A stretch of DNA of 64,000 nt from Kineobactrum salinum. Its GTDB lineage: Bacteria; Pseudomonadota; Gammaproteobacteria; Pseudomonadales; Halieaceae. Positions 37,796-46,092 of this stretch are shown here, piece by piece. The stretch lies in assembly GCF_010669285.1 (NCBI RefSeq), contig NZ_CP048711.1:2294001-2358000 (forward strand), in the 5' to 3' direction. A program made the position numbers and the translations under genes. Below the pieces are notes generated by a model that worked only from the letters and a program-made list of their open reading frames with translations, ran no database searches and was not told the DNA's origin. How positions within the stretch are numbered: the stretch's first letter is position 1; each line of letters begins with the position of its first letter.

Positions 37796-38251
37796 GATCC
37801 TCGGAATCTGAACTTTCGCATCAGCTTTCGTATAAATACCGAGGTCGACTTTTAGTTGAGTCCGCAGCGAGCTGAAGTGATCCTTAATCTCCTCGGCGGA
37901 GGCCTCGGTACGTTCGAGTAGTTTAAGTCCTCCTAAAAACAAATCGGCTGCATTGAGCGATAAATACATAGCGTTACCGTTTTTATAATACCAGTCTCGA
38001 AGATCCTCGAAACAACTACCCTTGGCTGTGCTGACGTCCAGCTCCGCAACTTCACGTGGCGTGAGCGGTTCTGTCTTCTCCCAAAGCATCTGGTAGGCCG
38101 CTGTCCGCTCTGGTGCCAGGGCGGTTTGAAAAGAAAGGGCACCTTTGAAGGTTTCAAGCCGGTGGTTAAGCCAATAGGCAGCGATAAGCATGATAACGCC
38201 GATGAGTAGCTTGTCGATTATAGCCAGGAAAATGTCGTCGGGTAAATTCAT
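37790..38251 (-). CDS. Hypothetical cassette protein with N-terminal membrane anchor
   Basis: A 153-residue protein with one N-terminal membrane helix (AIIDKLLIGVIMLIAAYWLN) and a helical cytoplasmic part (AYQMLWEKTEPLTPREVAEL..., NAADLFLGGLKLLERTE). No family assigned. The stop codon overlaps attC site 1. A good ribosome binding site (AGGAGG) precedes the ATG. Confidence 0.65.
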   Translation of the reverse strand: MNLPDDIFLAIIDKLLIGVIMLIAAYWLNHRLETFKGALSFQTALAPERTAAYQMLWEKTEPLTPREVAELDVSTAKGSCFEDLRDWYYKNGNAMYLSLNAADLFLGGLKLLERTEASAEEIKDHFSSLRTQLKVDLGIYTKADAKVQIPRIS

Positions 38252-38277
38252 ATTACCTCCTGTTACATGGTCATGGC

Positions 38278-38339
38278 AGCTAGCGCCTCACAACAGCTGT
38301 GGCTCCGAAGGAGCCACCCCATGCAATAAATAGTTAGAC
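38278..38339 (-). repeat. attC site 2
   Basis: Read on the minus strand it starts GTCTAAC, a perfect R'' core, contains the hairpin TGGCTCC-TTC-GGAGCCA and ends GCTAGCT. It belongs to the beta-lactamase cassette. Confidence 0.6.
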
Positions 38340-38365
38340 ACCGATACTTTACTACGTGTAGACAT

Positions 38366-38857
38366 TCAATTAATGGAGTCCAGTTTAACGCCATTGATGT
38401 TGAGCAGCTCAAAAGAGAGGATTTTCCTCTTCGCTAACGCATGATGGAACCAAACGGTGGAATTCTCCATGCCTGTGGCTAGGCTGGTCGGTTGATTCCA
38501 CAAAGGCACTATACGTCGCTTACCATTCGATTCCTCTTTTTTAAACTCATCTTTGATTGCTCCGGTTTCCAGCGCGATAAGAGCGTGGGCAACCTTAAAA
38601 GTAGACGCAGGAAGGACACGGCGTTTTGCAGTGGTTGCATTGCAAACGAGGCGCTTGTTCTGAGATGGCAAATACAAAACAAATGTTGCCCCTTGCGCCT
38701 GATCAGCAAGGTACTCGCAGCCATCGGCAATGGCGTAGTCGTCAACCGTCGTGCCTTGTTTGTCAAACCTGGATGTCTGCGCGTGGATATCCAACGACAC
38801 CATAATCAATGAGGTCAGGACCAATCGGCTGAACCAAAACTTTCCATTTTTCATCAA
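38366..38857 (-). pseudogene. Class D (OXA-type) beta-lactamase, C-terminally truncated
   Basis: A 163-residue product with a signal peptide (LVLTSLIMVSLDIHAQ), then the class D active-site motif STFKVAHALIALETGAIKDE (Ser and Lys) and the second motif STVW in ENSTVWFHHALAK. Normal OXA enzymes have about 265 residues. Here the sequence departs from the family after LAK, and the later YGN-type and K-T-G motifs are missing. A functional enzyme is therefore not expected. It is a gene-cassette relic flanked by attC-like sites, with no other resistance gene nearby. Confidence 0.8.
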
Positions 38858-38868
38858 TAAACTCGCTA

Positions 38869-38978
38869 TTACAACGCTCGAAGCAATTCGTCCGATAGCT
38901 GCGCCTTATTGGTCGACAGGACCCATCTCCGAGTCAGCGCCTGCACCTGTAGTGCATAGCGGCCGCGCATTGTTATGC
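38869..38978 (-). repeat. attC site 3 (less certain)
   Basis: Ends are TTACAAC and GTTATGC, 110 bp apart, directly upstream of the beta-lactamase start. The inner symmetry is weaker than in the other sites. Confidence 0.4.
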
Positions 38979-39102
38979 GCTTCCTACGCATAGTCGAACA
39001 ACCAATCCTGATTCTGACAGCTACAAGAAACATTTCTACCCGCGATCAGACTGACATCACTATGATACCGAAATCCGCTGGCTTGCATGCGTCAGGCCGC
39101 AA

Positions 39103-39849
39103 TCAGCCGGAGTGACAAGCGGTCACTTCCGGGCCCACGTCGTACTCATCGTGGCGCCGGACCCAGTCCATGATTTCCGTCTCGTTGCGGCCTTTCGGCG
39201 TGATGTCGAGATAAATGAAGGCGCCGATGACCTCCTCATTGCCGCGGGCGTAGCTAGAGTAGGTGTGGAACACGGCGCCGCTTTCGTCCTTGTAGAAAAC
39301 GCTGAGGCCAGGCAGTTCTTCGCTGAAGTATTTCGGATCCTCGATAGCTTGGTAATTGTAGTAGAGCCGACCAGCCTCCAGGTCTTCCCGGGCGAAAGAG
39401 ACCTGAAAGTCGAAATTGAAGTCGCTGCCCAGGGAGGACACCCACCGCGCCGTCCAGCCCATACGCCTTCGGTAGGCTACCAGCTTTGCTAGCGGGGCAC
39501 GGGATACACGAACGTAACCGACGTCGTGATTGGCGAGGTGGACGATGGTGCCCTCGGCATGATCCGCCTCCAGCGAACAGCTAGGGCAGCCCGCATTCCA
39601 GTCCGGGCCGAACATAAAATGATGCACTATCAGCTGACTGTTTGTGCCGAATAGCTCGGCAAGCGTCACTTTCCCATCCGGCGTTTCGAAGACGTATTCC
39701 TTCTCCACTTTCACCCATGGCAGCTCGCGCCGCTCTCGCGCGACCAGGTCACGCATGCGGGTAAGCGCCTTCTCGTTCTTCAGGTGGGCTTTGCGTGTCT
39801 GAGTCCACTCTGCTCTAGACACAATTCTCGGTGATTCGATCTGGCTCAT
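39103..39849 (-). CDS. DUF899 family thioredoxin-like protein
   Basis: A 248-residue protein. The family pattern is clear: SRAEWTQTRKAHLKNEKALTR, then LPWVKVEKEYVFETPDGKVTLAELF, then FMFGPDWNAGCPSCSLEADH with two cysteines, and later GLSVFYKDESGAVFHTYSSYARG. DUF899 proteins have a thioredoxin-like fold; substrate unknown. Start at ATG 39849, preceded by an AGGAGG site. Its GC content is higher than that of the neighbouring cassettes, and no clear attC follows. Confidence 0.85.
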   Translation of the reverse strand: MSQIESPRIVSRAEWTQTRKAHLKNEKALTRMRDLVARERRELPWVKVEKEYVFETPDGKVTLAELFGTNSQLIVHHFMFGPDWNAGCPSCSLEADHAEGTIVHLANHDVGYVRVSRAPLAKLVAYRRRMGWTARWVSSLGSDFNFDFQVSFAREDLEAGRLYYNYQAIEDPKYFSEELPGLSVFYKDESGAVFHTYSSYARGNEEVIGAFIYLDITPKGRNETEIMDWVRRHDEYDVGPEVTACHSG

Positions 39850-39870
39850 GACGGACCTCCTCATGTGAAT

Positions 39871-40167
39871 TCAGCGTTGTTCCGGGTGCAACACCGGAAT
39901 AACTCCGTATGCATCGAGTAGTCGTTCGCCACTCATCAAAATCGACAGCCGCAATGCGGCTTTATACCTGTTGGCGCTGCAGTCATGGCGGGCCTCCGAT
40001 ACGACATCTTCTTCGGCCGGGGCGGCGGCCTCTTTAGATATAAGCATATAGGGAGTCCACATGATTCCGCCAATCAATGTTCTGACAAATTCTTTAGTAG
40101 TACCTGGGTCCAACATTGTTTCGCGCTCAAATGACCGACATAGCGCCGTTATGAACGCGACGGCCAT
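39871..40167 (-). CDS. Hypothetical protein upstream of the DUF899 gene
   Basis: A 98-residue product, 21 bp upstream of the DUF899 gene on the same strand, so probably co-transcribed. No family recognised. It may be the C-terminal part of a larger protein whose start was lost. Low confidence that it is a complete gene. Confidence 0.35.
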   Translation of the reverse strand: MAVAFITALCRSFERETMLDPGTTKEFVRTLIGGIMWTPYMLISKEAAAPAEEDVVSEARHDCSANRYKAALRLSILMSGERLLDAYGVIPVLHPEQR

Positions 40168-40370
40168 CTGTTTCGAATCTCAGAAGACTGAGCCCTGGAC
40201 ATCACCGCAATTTCGGGCTGCACCTGTCAGATTGTGAATGCCTCTGTATTCTTCCCTCGTTTGTTATTCCTATCACTTTGCTCTAATGTTGGAGCAGCTC
40301 GAAGCCGTGCCGAGCGTGCTCGTGTTTCGTTTCCTAATGTCTGTGTCCACATCTATCCAAGGAGTTTCTT

Positions 40371-40577
40371 ATGCCAATGATGTTACGAACCAGCCTTGTA
40401 CTCGCCCTTTCCGCCATGTTACTTGGGGCCTGCGGCGGTGACGCCGATGACAGTCCCACGGCCGGGGCCAGTGCGGGGTGCACGGAACGCAGTGGGGCCT
40501 GGTTCGGCAAGCGAGCGGACGGTGCCATGATCACGAGCCAGACACGAGATGCGTGCGAGGAGCGGATTCGCGAGTGA
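40371..40577 (+). CDS. Small lipoprotein
   Basis: A 68-residue plus-strand gene with a signal peptide and lipobox LLGAC (Cys near residue 21). The mature part is short and polar, with cysteines in AGCTERSGAWFG and DACEER. The ribosome binding site AAGGAG precedes the ATG. Function unknown. Confidence 0.6.
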   Translation: MPMMLRTSLVLALSAMLLGACGGDADDSPTAGASAGCTERSGAWFGKRADGAMITSQTRDACEERIRE

Positions 40578-40609
40578 AGCCGGGGCTTGCCGAATTTTCA
40601 TTCGATACT

Positions 40610-40693
40610 TTCTAACGCCGCCAGCACGCGCGGCTCTGTAGTGGAGGCGAAGCCGCAACGAAAAAGCCGTCGCCGTGCCTGGCCTTGTTGAAC
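40610..40693 (-). repeat. attC site 4 (less certain)
   Basis: Ends are TTCTAAC and GTTGAAC, 84 bp apart, with partly complementary inner parts. The bases GTTCAAC on the minus strand fit the R'' consensus. Confidence 0.45.
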
Positions 40694-40712
40694 GAAGCCG
40701 CTGCGCGGCACG

Positions 40713-40829
40713 GTCAAGGTGGATCGCCACGGCCTGCAGTTCTTCTACCAGCACGTCCTTAAGAAGGATTGGATTTGGGTGGATATCGTCAAGCCGCCCA
40801 GGAGAAAGCCATCGTTCTGGTTGGGATAG
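40713..40829 (+). pseudogene. Remnant of a small cassette-type protein
   Basis: A short open stretch encoding VKVDRHGLQFFYQHVLKKDW and IWVDIVKPPRRKP before a stop. It has no start codon and looks like the C-terminal end of a gene broken by rearrangement. The gap 40578-40899 otherwise holds attC site 4 and nothing else seen. Confidence 0.4.
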
Positions 40830-40899
40830 GTCGCGGCTGACGCGCGAGATATCCTTATTTGATGTACGGTTGAACACCGAGTTAAGCGCTGCGCAGATG

Positions 40900-41436
40900 C
40901 TAATTCATTTGAGAACAACTATCTAAATTGTTGACCGATCGCTGAGCAGCTTCAACGAGCTGATCTGGGCTAATGCCCAACTTCTGAAAGGCACGAGTGG
41001 AGGGGGTGTAGTTCTCTTGTGCTGCTGCTAGCAGGACATCAGCGCTAAGCAGAAACCGTGCAGTGCGAGTTTTACGTGTCTCGGCGAGGCGCTTAACCAG
41101 AGACTTTCCTGAAGGCTCTGTTTCGTACAGGGCAGACTTTGGCAACGGCAAGGCGGATGGCAGGTTGGTAACCTCGACTGCCGTGGTGGAGATCCCAACG
41201 GAAGCGAGTGCGTCAGAGCGCTGGGCCGCGAGAGCATCCTGAAATTGCTGCTCGGTAAGACCAAGGCTTGCAAACGCTTGTGCGGCTGTTTGATCTGGCA
41301 GGGCCAATGCAGCAAGGATGAAGTGTTCAGAACCCGGCTTGGATCGGCCCTGTTGATGAGCAAGATCTTCTGCGAGTGTACACAGCCGAGCTAGCGTTTG
41401 AGCATCGCGAAGCTTGCGCTTGAACAACTGAAACAT
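40900..41436 (-). CDS. Clp N-terminal (Clp-N) domain protein
   Basis: A 178-residue protein with two Clp-N-like repeats: one with LARLCTLAEDLAHQQGRSKPGSEHFILAALALPD (about 15-50) and one with RTARFLLSADVLLAAAQENYTPSTRAFQKLGI (about 125-160). It has no ATPase domain, so it resembles stand-alone Clp-N proteins that may bind chaperone substrates. It is 18 bp downstream of a small HTH gene, likely one operon. Confidence 0.75.
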   Translation of the reverse strand: MFQLFKRKLRDAQTLARLCTLAEDLAHQQGRSKPGSEHFILAALALPDQTAAQAFASLGLTEQQFQDALAAQRSDALASVGISTTAVEVTNLPSALPLPKSALYETEPSGKSLVKRLAETRKTRTARFLLSADVLLAAAQENYTPSTRAFQKLGISPDQLVEAAQRSVNNLDSCSQMN

Positions 41437-41454
41437 GAAGCCTCCTAAGTTCGA

Positions 41455-41700
41455 CTACCTCGATTGCAGGTGCGACAGCCGCTTGTGTGCGGCTTGCTTT
41501 GACACTCCTAAAGCCTCTGCGATCTGAGACCATGACCAACCTTGCCGAAGCGCTAGATAAACAGCTTTTGCTTCAAGCTCGTCAGCCATTTGGCGCAAGG
41601 TGAGGACTGCGGCTAATGCGTCTGCCGTGTCGCCCGGATCGGGAATGTGCTTTGGAAGTGACATGGCGTCAACTATAGTTGACGGACTCCCGATTGTCAA
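41455..41700 (-). CDS. Helix-turn-helix protein paired with the Clp-N gene
   Basis: An 81-residue protein. The C-terminal half is a clear HTH (AVYLALRQGWSWSQIAEALGVSKQAAHKRLSHL), like sigma-70 region 4 or resolvase-type HTH. It is directly upstream of the Clp-N gene. The start could be the internal ATG before SLPKHIPDPG. Confidence 0.7.
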   Translation of the reverse strand: MTIGSPSTIVDAMSLPKHIPDPGDTADALAAVLTLRQMADELEAKAVYLALRQGWSWSQIAEALGVSKQAAHKRLSHLQSR

Positions 41701-41730
41701 CAGGTGTTGACGGTAACCTTTTGCTTGAAT

Positions 41731-41804
41731 GCGTAACGCCTCAAGAACCTGCGCGCTTTAGTGCGTCTGGCACGGAAGACGCGAAGTTGATTGACTTGTT
41801 AACG
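41731..41804 (-). repeat. attC site 5
   Basis: Ends are GCGTAAC and GTTAACG, with GCGC..TAGTGCGTC-type inner complementarity. It belongs to the following minus-strand membrane gene, whose reading frame runs into it. Confidence 0.65.
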
Positions 41805-42157
41805 CGGTTTCCCCACGAACGAATAATACACCGAGATACCCAAAGATTCTTTAAAGGCAAGAATAGCCCTGACTCTAGTGGCGTTAGGAATAGGGTAAAC
41901 AACACCACTGGAATAACACCCACTGTGCGGCAAGCGGGGTCGATCGAGCGACATGCCCTGTGAACGACAACGATGTAGAAAAGCACAGTAGGTACAGTAA
42001 CTAGAGTAAGTATCAACAGAGTCGGTAGGGAGAACTGGGTTGCTTCTGTCGCAGCGGACGCGCAGGTAGAAAAAAGCCAAAAGACATGAAAGATGTAGGC
42101 TTTTAAAAGCCTTGCCCGCTTTCTCTTCAATCGTTCGATTAGCTGAAGGTTATTCAT
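41741..42157 (-). CDS. Hypothetical cassette membrane protein
   Basis: About 138 residues from ATG 42157 (MNNLQLIERLKRKRARLLK), with three to four hydrophobic segments. The last about 20 residues are translated from attC site 5, which is common for cassette genes. No family recognised. Confidence 0.5.
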   Translation of the reverse strand: MNNLQLIERLKRKRARLLKAYIFHVFWLFSTCASAATEATQFSLPTLLILTLVTVPTVLFYIVVVHRACRSIDPACRTVGVIPVVLFTLFLTPLESGLFLPLKNLWVSRCIIRSWGNRVNKSINFASSVPDALKRAGS

Positions 42158-42159
42158 CG

Positions 42160-42231
42160 TATTAACGCGAAAGCTCAGCCGACACCCGCGAGCATAGCGA
42201 GTGGGCGGTCGGCTGGAGCGCCTTGTTGGGC
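42160..42231 (-). repeat. attC site 6
   Basis: Ends are TATTAAC and GTTGGGC (a perfect R''-type core on the minus strand), with the complementary arms CAGCCGACACCCGC and GTGGGCGGTCGGCTG. Confidence 0.75.
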
Positions 42232-42254
42232 GGCAATTGCTGCATAAGAACTGA

Positions 42255-42743
42255 TTACATCTCCTCACTTGGTAGCCCGATCAGGTCTGTCACTCCGACA
42301 TCAATGCCTAGTTGGGTAAGAAGGGTCGTGATCTGGCCACGATGATGTGTTTGATGATTGAAGAAATGTGAAAGAGCTAACCAAAGCGGATATCGCCGAG
42401 GCTCAGGGTTTACGATGCTGGTATAGACCAAGTCTGAGTCTACATCTTGCGGGGAAAGCGAAGCCACCCATTCGACGATGCGGTTGTCCTCAGCCTCGCG
42501 CTCGCCTCGAAGAACGGCGAAGTCTGTGTAGAGCTCTTGATCTAGCGACTTGACATGGAATGGCTTACCTGTGAACCGCCCCATCCAGACTCTATCAGCA
42601 AGTAATAAATGGTTGAGGGTGCCATGGATTGATTTGAAAAAGGCGCCCATTTCGCGCTTCCGCTTCTCATCTGACAATCCAGAGCAGCACTCGTAGATTT
42701 TATGGTTCATCCAGCGGTTGTACCGCGCCATCGTTTGAATGTG
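42255..42743 (-). CDS. DinB family protein
   Basis: A 162-residue four-helix-bundle protein starting at MHIQTMARYNRWMN. The three metal-binding histidines are in KSIHGTLNHLLLAD and FFNHQTHHRGQI. It is a cassette gene whose attC is site 6. DinB/YfiT proteins are putative metal-dependent hydrolases or thiol transferases. Confidence 0.88.
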   Translation of the reverse strand, partial: HIQTMARYNRWMNHKIYECCSGLSDEKRKREMGAFFKSIHGTLNHLLLADRVWMGRFTGKPFHVKSLDQELYTDFAVLRGEREAEDNRIVEWVASLSPQDVDSDLVYTSIVNPEPRRYPLWLALSHFFNHQTHHRGQITTLLTQLGIDVGVTDLIGLPSEEM

Positions 42744-42773
42744 CATTTGGCTTGCGCCCTCGCCTTTATTGCC

Positions 42774-42848
42774 GCCCAACGATTCAAAAACCGGCGCGCT
42801 GTAAGCGCGTCCGGCGCCGGAGGCGCGTAGTTAATTGCCTGGTTATTG
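42774..42848 (-). repeat. attC site 7
   Basis: Ends are GCCCAAC and GTTATTG; the inner arms around CGCGCTGTAAGCGCG and CGGCGCCGG form hairpins. It is almost identical to site 22 at 57202-57276. Confidence 0.75.
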
Positions 42849-43102
42849 TGGCGCGGAGAAAGCCAACCCGAGAACCACGTTGCCGGAGCGAAAGCGGAGG
42901 CTTTAGCTCAACGGATGCACCGAGAACGGAATTGCTTGGCAAACCTAAACTGGCCACTTTGAAAGTTGCACTTTTAGAAACGAAGTGACGTTTCATTCCC
43001 TGAGGTGGTTGGTCAAGTATTTTGAGCCACTCCGCTGATCAGAGTCGAGCCGCGCCGGTTGAGCGCTTTCAAGTATCTGGATTCGTCGTAAGCTGTGTTG
43101 GA

Positions 43103-44281
43103 CTACCAGCAACGGTAGAGCACACGGATCCACTTGTAGGCGAGGGAGCGTACAGCTGCTTGGTGCCCTTTGCCCTTCTCTCGTTGCTGACGATAGTAGA
43201 CCTCTGCCCAGTATGAGTAACAAATACTATGACTCGCCCATTCAATGAACGTCTGCCGAAGGAAGCGTGGACACTGGGTTCGCCAGTGCACCCATTTCTT
43301 CTGGCCACTGCGCTCGGTGACAGGTGCTACTCCCACATACATCTGAATTTCATCCGCACTCTGAAAGCGATCGCGCTGCTCCCCGAAAGCCACCAATAGT
43401 CGCGGGGCTAAAGCTGCCCCGGCTCCCGGCAGGTTTTCAAATAACTCATAATCCGGGTGACCAACAGCTAGAGATTCAATCTCCGTATCGTACTGTTTAA
43501 TGGCACGTAGTGATACTTCTAGCTGCTCAGCGAGTACCTGGACCTTACGTGCGTAGGCTGAGATCAACGGCTTGTCGACAGTCAATGGGCGGGCGCTTCT
43601 GATGCCCCTCAGACGCTGTTCTTGTACTTCCTTTCGGTTAGCGCGATGCTCTTGGAAGAACTTTTTCAGCGTTTTGGTATCGGCACTCTGCACTTTTTCC
43701 AGGCTAGGCCAGCGTTGGAGAAAGCTGCAGAATAAAACAGTATCAAGTCGCTGGAACCAGTCCAGGCACTGGGGATAGTACTGCTTTAGTGCGGCATTCA
43801 ATCGGTTGGTGAGTCGCACTTTATCCGCCACCAACTGCCGCCGGTGTTCTACCAGCAGTTGAAGTTCTCTCAGCTGGGGGCCTTGGGCTTTGAGTGTCTG
43901 GAAGCGCTCGGGATGTTTCAACACCAGGTCGAGGGCGAGCTCTGCGTCAGAAGGATCGTCTTTGGCTCCACTGGGATGTAACAATTTACGGTAACGAGCG
44001 AGTGTGCTGGGGTTGACCGGGACGATTTCGATGAAATCGTATTTCTGTAGTGCGTACACTACTGGCCCGCGGGTAAGTTCGACAATGATCGCGACAGGGC
44101 CGCCAAAACGCTGGTACAACGACAAGGCCCACTCTTCAATCTTGTCTACCCGGTGGGGAATGCATGCGAATTCGCGCTCTGAAAAACCTGCTCTCTGAAT
44201 ACAGGCATCGTGCTTTTTATCGGCCCAGTCCAATCCAACAAATGCCTTGAAATAGCTTTCGGATATAGCTTCCATGAGCAA
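43103..44281 (-). CDS. IS110-family DEDD transposase
   Basis: A 392-residue recombinase. The N-terminal DEDD RuvC-like domain has FVGLDWADKKHD, IIVELTRGP and AKDDPSDAEL. The C-terminal Tnp_20-type domain has ENLPGAGAALAPRLLVAFG and YVGVAPVTERSGQKK. No frameshift, so it may be active. Confidence 0.93.
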   Translation of the reverse strand: MLMEAISESYFKAFVGLDWADKKHDACIQRAGFSEREFACIPHRVDKIEEWALSLYQRFGGPVAIIVELTRGPVVYALQKYDFIEIVPVNPSTLARYRKLLHPSGAKDDPSDAELALDLVLKHPERFQTLKAQGPQLRELQLLVEHRRQLVADKVRLTNRLNAALKQYYPQCLDWFQRLDTVLFCSFLQRWPSLEKVQSADTKTLKKFFQEHRANRKEVQEQRLRGIRSARPLTVDKPLISAYARKVQVLAEQLEVSLRAIKQYDTEIESLAVGHPDYELFENLPGAGAALAPRLLVAFGEQRDRFQSADEIQMYVGVAPVTERSGQKKWVHWRTQCPRFLRQTFIEWASHSICYSYWAEVYYRQQREKGKGHQAAVRSLAYKWIRVLYRCW

Positions 44282-44540
44282 TTCCCTCCCAAAATGCTAC
44301 AGTCCATATAGGGACATGCATGCCCGAGTTCGGCGAAAGTGATATAGGGGCCGGTGCAACGGCAATCCCTGAGTATTCGTTAATGAACTCGAGCGCACCT
44401 GCTGGCTCGAAGATGAAACGTCGATCGTCTGGCGATTCCGCGGAGACATTCGTAGCCAGCAGGTGCATGTCCCGCCTTGGCTGGCAGTTGCCTGCCAATT
44501 ACCGTAGTAAAGCCCAAGAAACGGGACTGAGTATCTATAT
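44282..44540 (-). ncRNA. Candidate bridge RNA of the IS110 element
   Basis: The non-coding left end contains a perfect 13-bp stem (44395-44407 GCACCTGCTGGCT with 44454-44466) around a 46-nt loop. In this loop TTCCGCGG (44436-44443) equals the target core TTTCCGCGG rebuilt at the insertion site. A smaller hairpin lies near 44346-44371. IS110 enzymes are known to use an RNA from this region whose loops pair with target and donor DNA. Which part is the donor loop is not worked out. Confidence 0.5.
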
Positions 44541-44682
44541 CCGCGGAAACGTTTTCCGGTTATAGATGGCACCCGGAACAGAGGCACTGAGATATAAGCA
44601 GGGTGGGTTTCCCGAGACCCGGATCTCTGATCGCAGTGGCCAAATTGTGGTGAACTCCATCTCTCGATTCCTTGGTGGATCC

Positions 44683-44775
44683 GCTTAACGTCAGGCTTTG
44701 GGGCGGGCTTGTAGTAGCGAAGCTGCGGAAAGACCGTCCCAGCCCCGTAGGGGCGACAACAGCCGCTTGTTAAGC
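44683..44775 (-). repeat. attC site 8
   Basis: Ends are GCTTAAC and GTTAAGC, complementary to each other, with a GGGGCGGGC...GCCCCGTAGGGGC interior. It is of the same subtype as site 14. Confidence 0.75.
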
Positions 44776-44791
44776 GGTTCTTTTATGGCGT

Positions 44792-45157
44792 CTAAATCCA
44801 TAAAGATGCTACCGGAATTATAATACCCAGGACGCCAACACCGCCTAGTAATGCTATTGATTGTTGTGAAAGGTCATTCATCATCAGCCCAACAATAGCA
44901 CTTCCGAAGAACAGCGTACTTAAAAGAATAATCCATAAACCAAGAGACGCTGATCCGATCAGCACTAAGATAATCGACAAAGCTACCCACGCGAAAACTA
45001 CAAACCGCAGTGCTTCAAGCTTCGATTCATTCTGGACTAACAGTAGAGCCAATCCGACTATCGTGGAAATAATTGAGATACCCAATCCCAAAAGAACAGA
45101 CACAAGATTGTCGAGTAAGTACAGAGATCCAGCAATTCGATATCCCTTCAATTCCAT
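44792..45157 (-). CDS. Hypothetical cassette membrane protein
   Basis: A 121-residue protein with four hydrophobic segments (LYLLDNLVSVLLGLGISIIS at the N-terminus, then VGLALLLV, ALSIILVLIGSASLGLWIIL and a C-terminal GGVGVLGIIIPVASL). Unknown family. A ribosome binding site AAGGAGAG precedes the ATG. attC site 8 follows the stop. Confidence 0.65.
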   Translation of the reverse strand: MELKGYRIAGSLYLLDNLVSVLLGLGISIISTIVGLALLLVQNESKLEALRFVVFAWVALSIILVLIGSASLGLWIILLSTLFFGSAIVGLMMNDLSQQSIALLGGVGVLGIIIPVASLWI

Positions 45158-45288
45158 GAGAACTCTCCTTAGTTCGCGATCCTCTTAACGCCGCGTTAAC
45201 CGGCGGCCTGCGGCGAAGCCGCGATTAGGCTGTCCAGCGCCGTCAGGCGGAGACTTCCTTCGAAAAAATTGACACCCATCAGTTAGCT

Positions 45289-46092
45289 TCACGCTGCTTC
45301 AAACTCCACCGGACTTTGATACCCGAGTGATGAGTGTAATCTCTCATTGTTGTAAAAACGAATGTAATCTCTAATCGCACCTCGTAGCTGCCCATCCGTC
45401 TCAAACTTATAGCGATGGTACATATCCGACTTCATCGACTTGTACCATGACTCCATGTGCGCGTTGTCATTCATCCGGCGCGGTCTGTTCATGCTTTGGA
45501 TAAAATCAGCCTTTTTCAATGCCTTCTTAAAATCTGCAGCCAGATACTCCGTGCCTCGATCCGTATGAAAGTAAATTTCTCCAGCCGGGCGCCTTAGATT
45601 CAACGCCTGTTGCAACGCCCGACGCGTTAGCGCCGAGGTGCGCTCTGCGCCGTATGACCAACCCAGCAGTCGTCTGGTATGTCGATCCATCACCGTGGAC
45701 AGATATCGGCGCTGTCCGCCCGCTTTCAGGTAGGTGACATCGCCTACCCACACCTGATCCTTCCTGGTGATCTCCAGCTCATGAGTCTGGTTCTTTACAC
45801 TGCCGAAGAAGCGACTTGTACCAGGCGTCCGCCGATACAGCGTGCTGGAACAAGCCTTGATACCGTTTTCGCGCATGATCCGCTCTACACGGCGTCTGCC
45901 CACCGTCTCGCCGGCTCTCCTGAGCACCCGGTGAATCCGCGGACTTCCATAGGTGTGCTGACTCTTGTCATAGGCAGTCTCGATCTTCTTCAACAAGGCC
46001 TTATCAACAATTTCCCGCTCGCTCGGTGGTCTCTCCCGCCAGGCGTAGTATCCACCCCGAGTAACTCCATATAGCTCGCACATGCGCTTCAA
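45289..46092 (-). CDS. IS3-family transposase OrfB
   Basis: A 267-residue DDE integrase. It has an HTH_21-type N-terminus (KKIETAYDKSQHTYGSPRIHRVLRR) and the rve catalytic core (VWVGDVTYLKAGGQRRYLSTVMD, YFHTDRGTEYLA, DNAHMESWYKSMK). It is made as an OrfAB fusion by slippage near 46164-46170. Confidence 0.93.
   Translation of the reverse strand: MKRMCELYGVTRGGYYAWRERPPSEREIVDKALLKKIETAYDKSQHTYGSPRIHRVLRRAGETVGRRRVERIMRENGIKACSSTLYRRTPGTSRFFGSVKNQTHELEITRKDQVWVGDVTYLKAGGQRRYLSTVMDRHTRRLLGWSYGAERTSALTRRALQQALNLRRPAGEIYFHTDRGTEYLAADFKKALKKADFIQSMNRPRRMNDNAHMESWYKSMKSDMYHRYKFETDGQLRGAIRDYIRFYNNERLHSSLGYQSPVEFEAA

Larger units (their letters stand above)
42995..44540 (-). mobile_element. IS110-family insertion sequence
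   Basis: About 1546 bp. Its limits are set by comparison with the uninterrupted cassette copy at 57.3 kb, uncertain by one or two bases because of a shared C. There are no inverted repeats and no visible target duplication, as usual for IS110. It has a long non-coding stretch (259 bp) upstream of the transposase and a short one (108 bp) downstream, the IS110-subgroup layout. Confidence 0.82.
42849..44680 (-). pseudogene. Duplicated cassette, copy A, split by the IS110 element
   Basis: The segments 42849-42994 and 44541-44680 together align along their length with 57277-57566. On the minus strand copy B starts LLFLVPSITEKRFRG and continues with PPLSFWQRGGRV. Copy A is interrupted at TTTC/CGCGG. 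The short product is of unknown function and may not be a real protein. Confidence 0.6.

Noticed and set aside
42784-42996. Basic small protein rich in TRQLTTRLRRRTRL
   Set aside because: That part is translation of an attC site, which gives similar basic peptides at several places.
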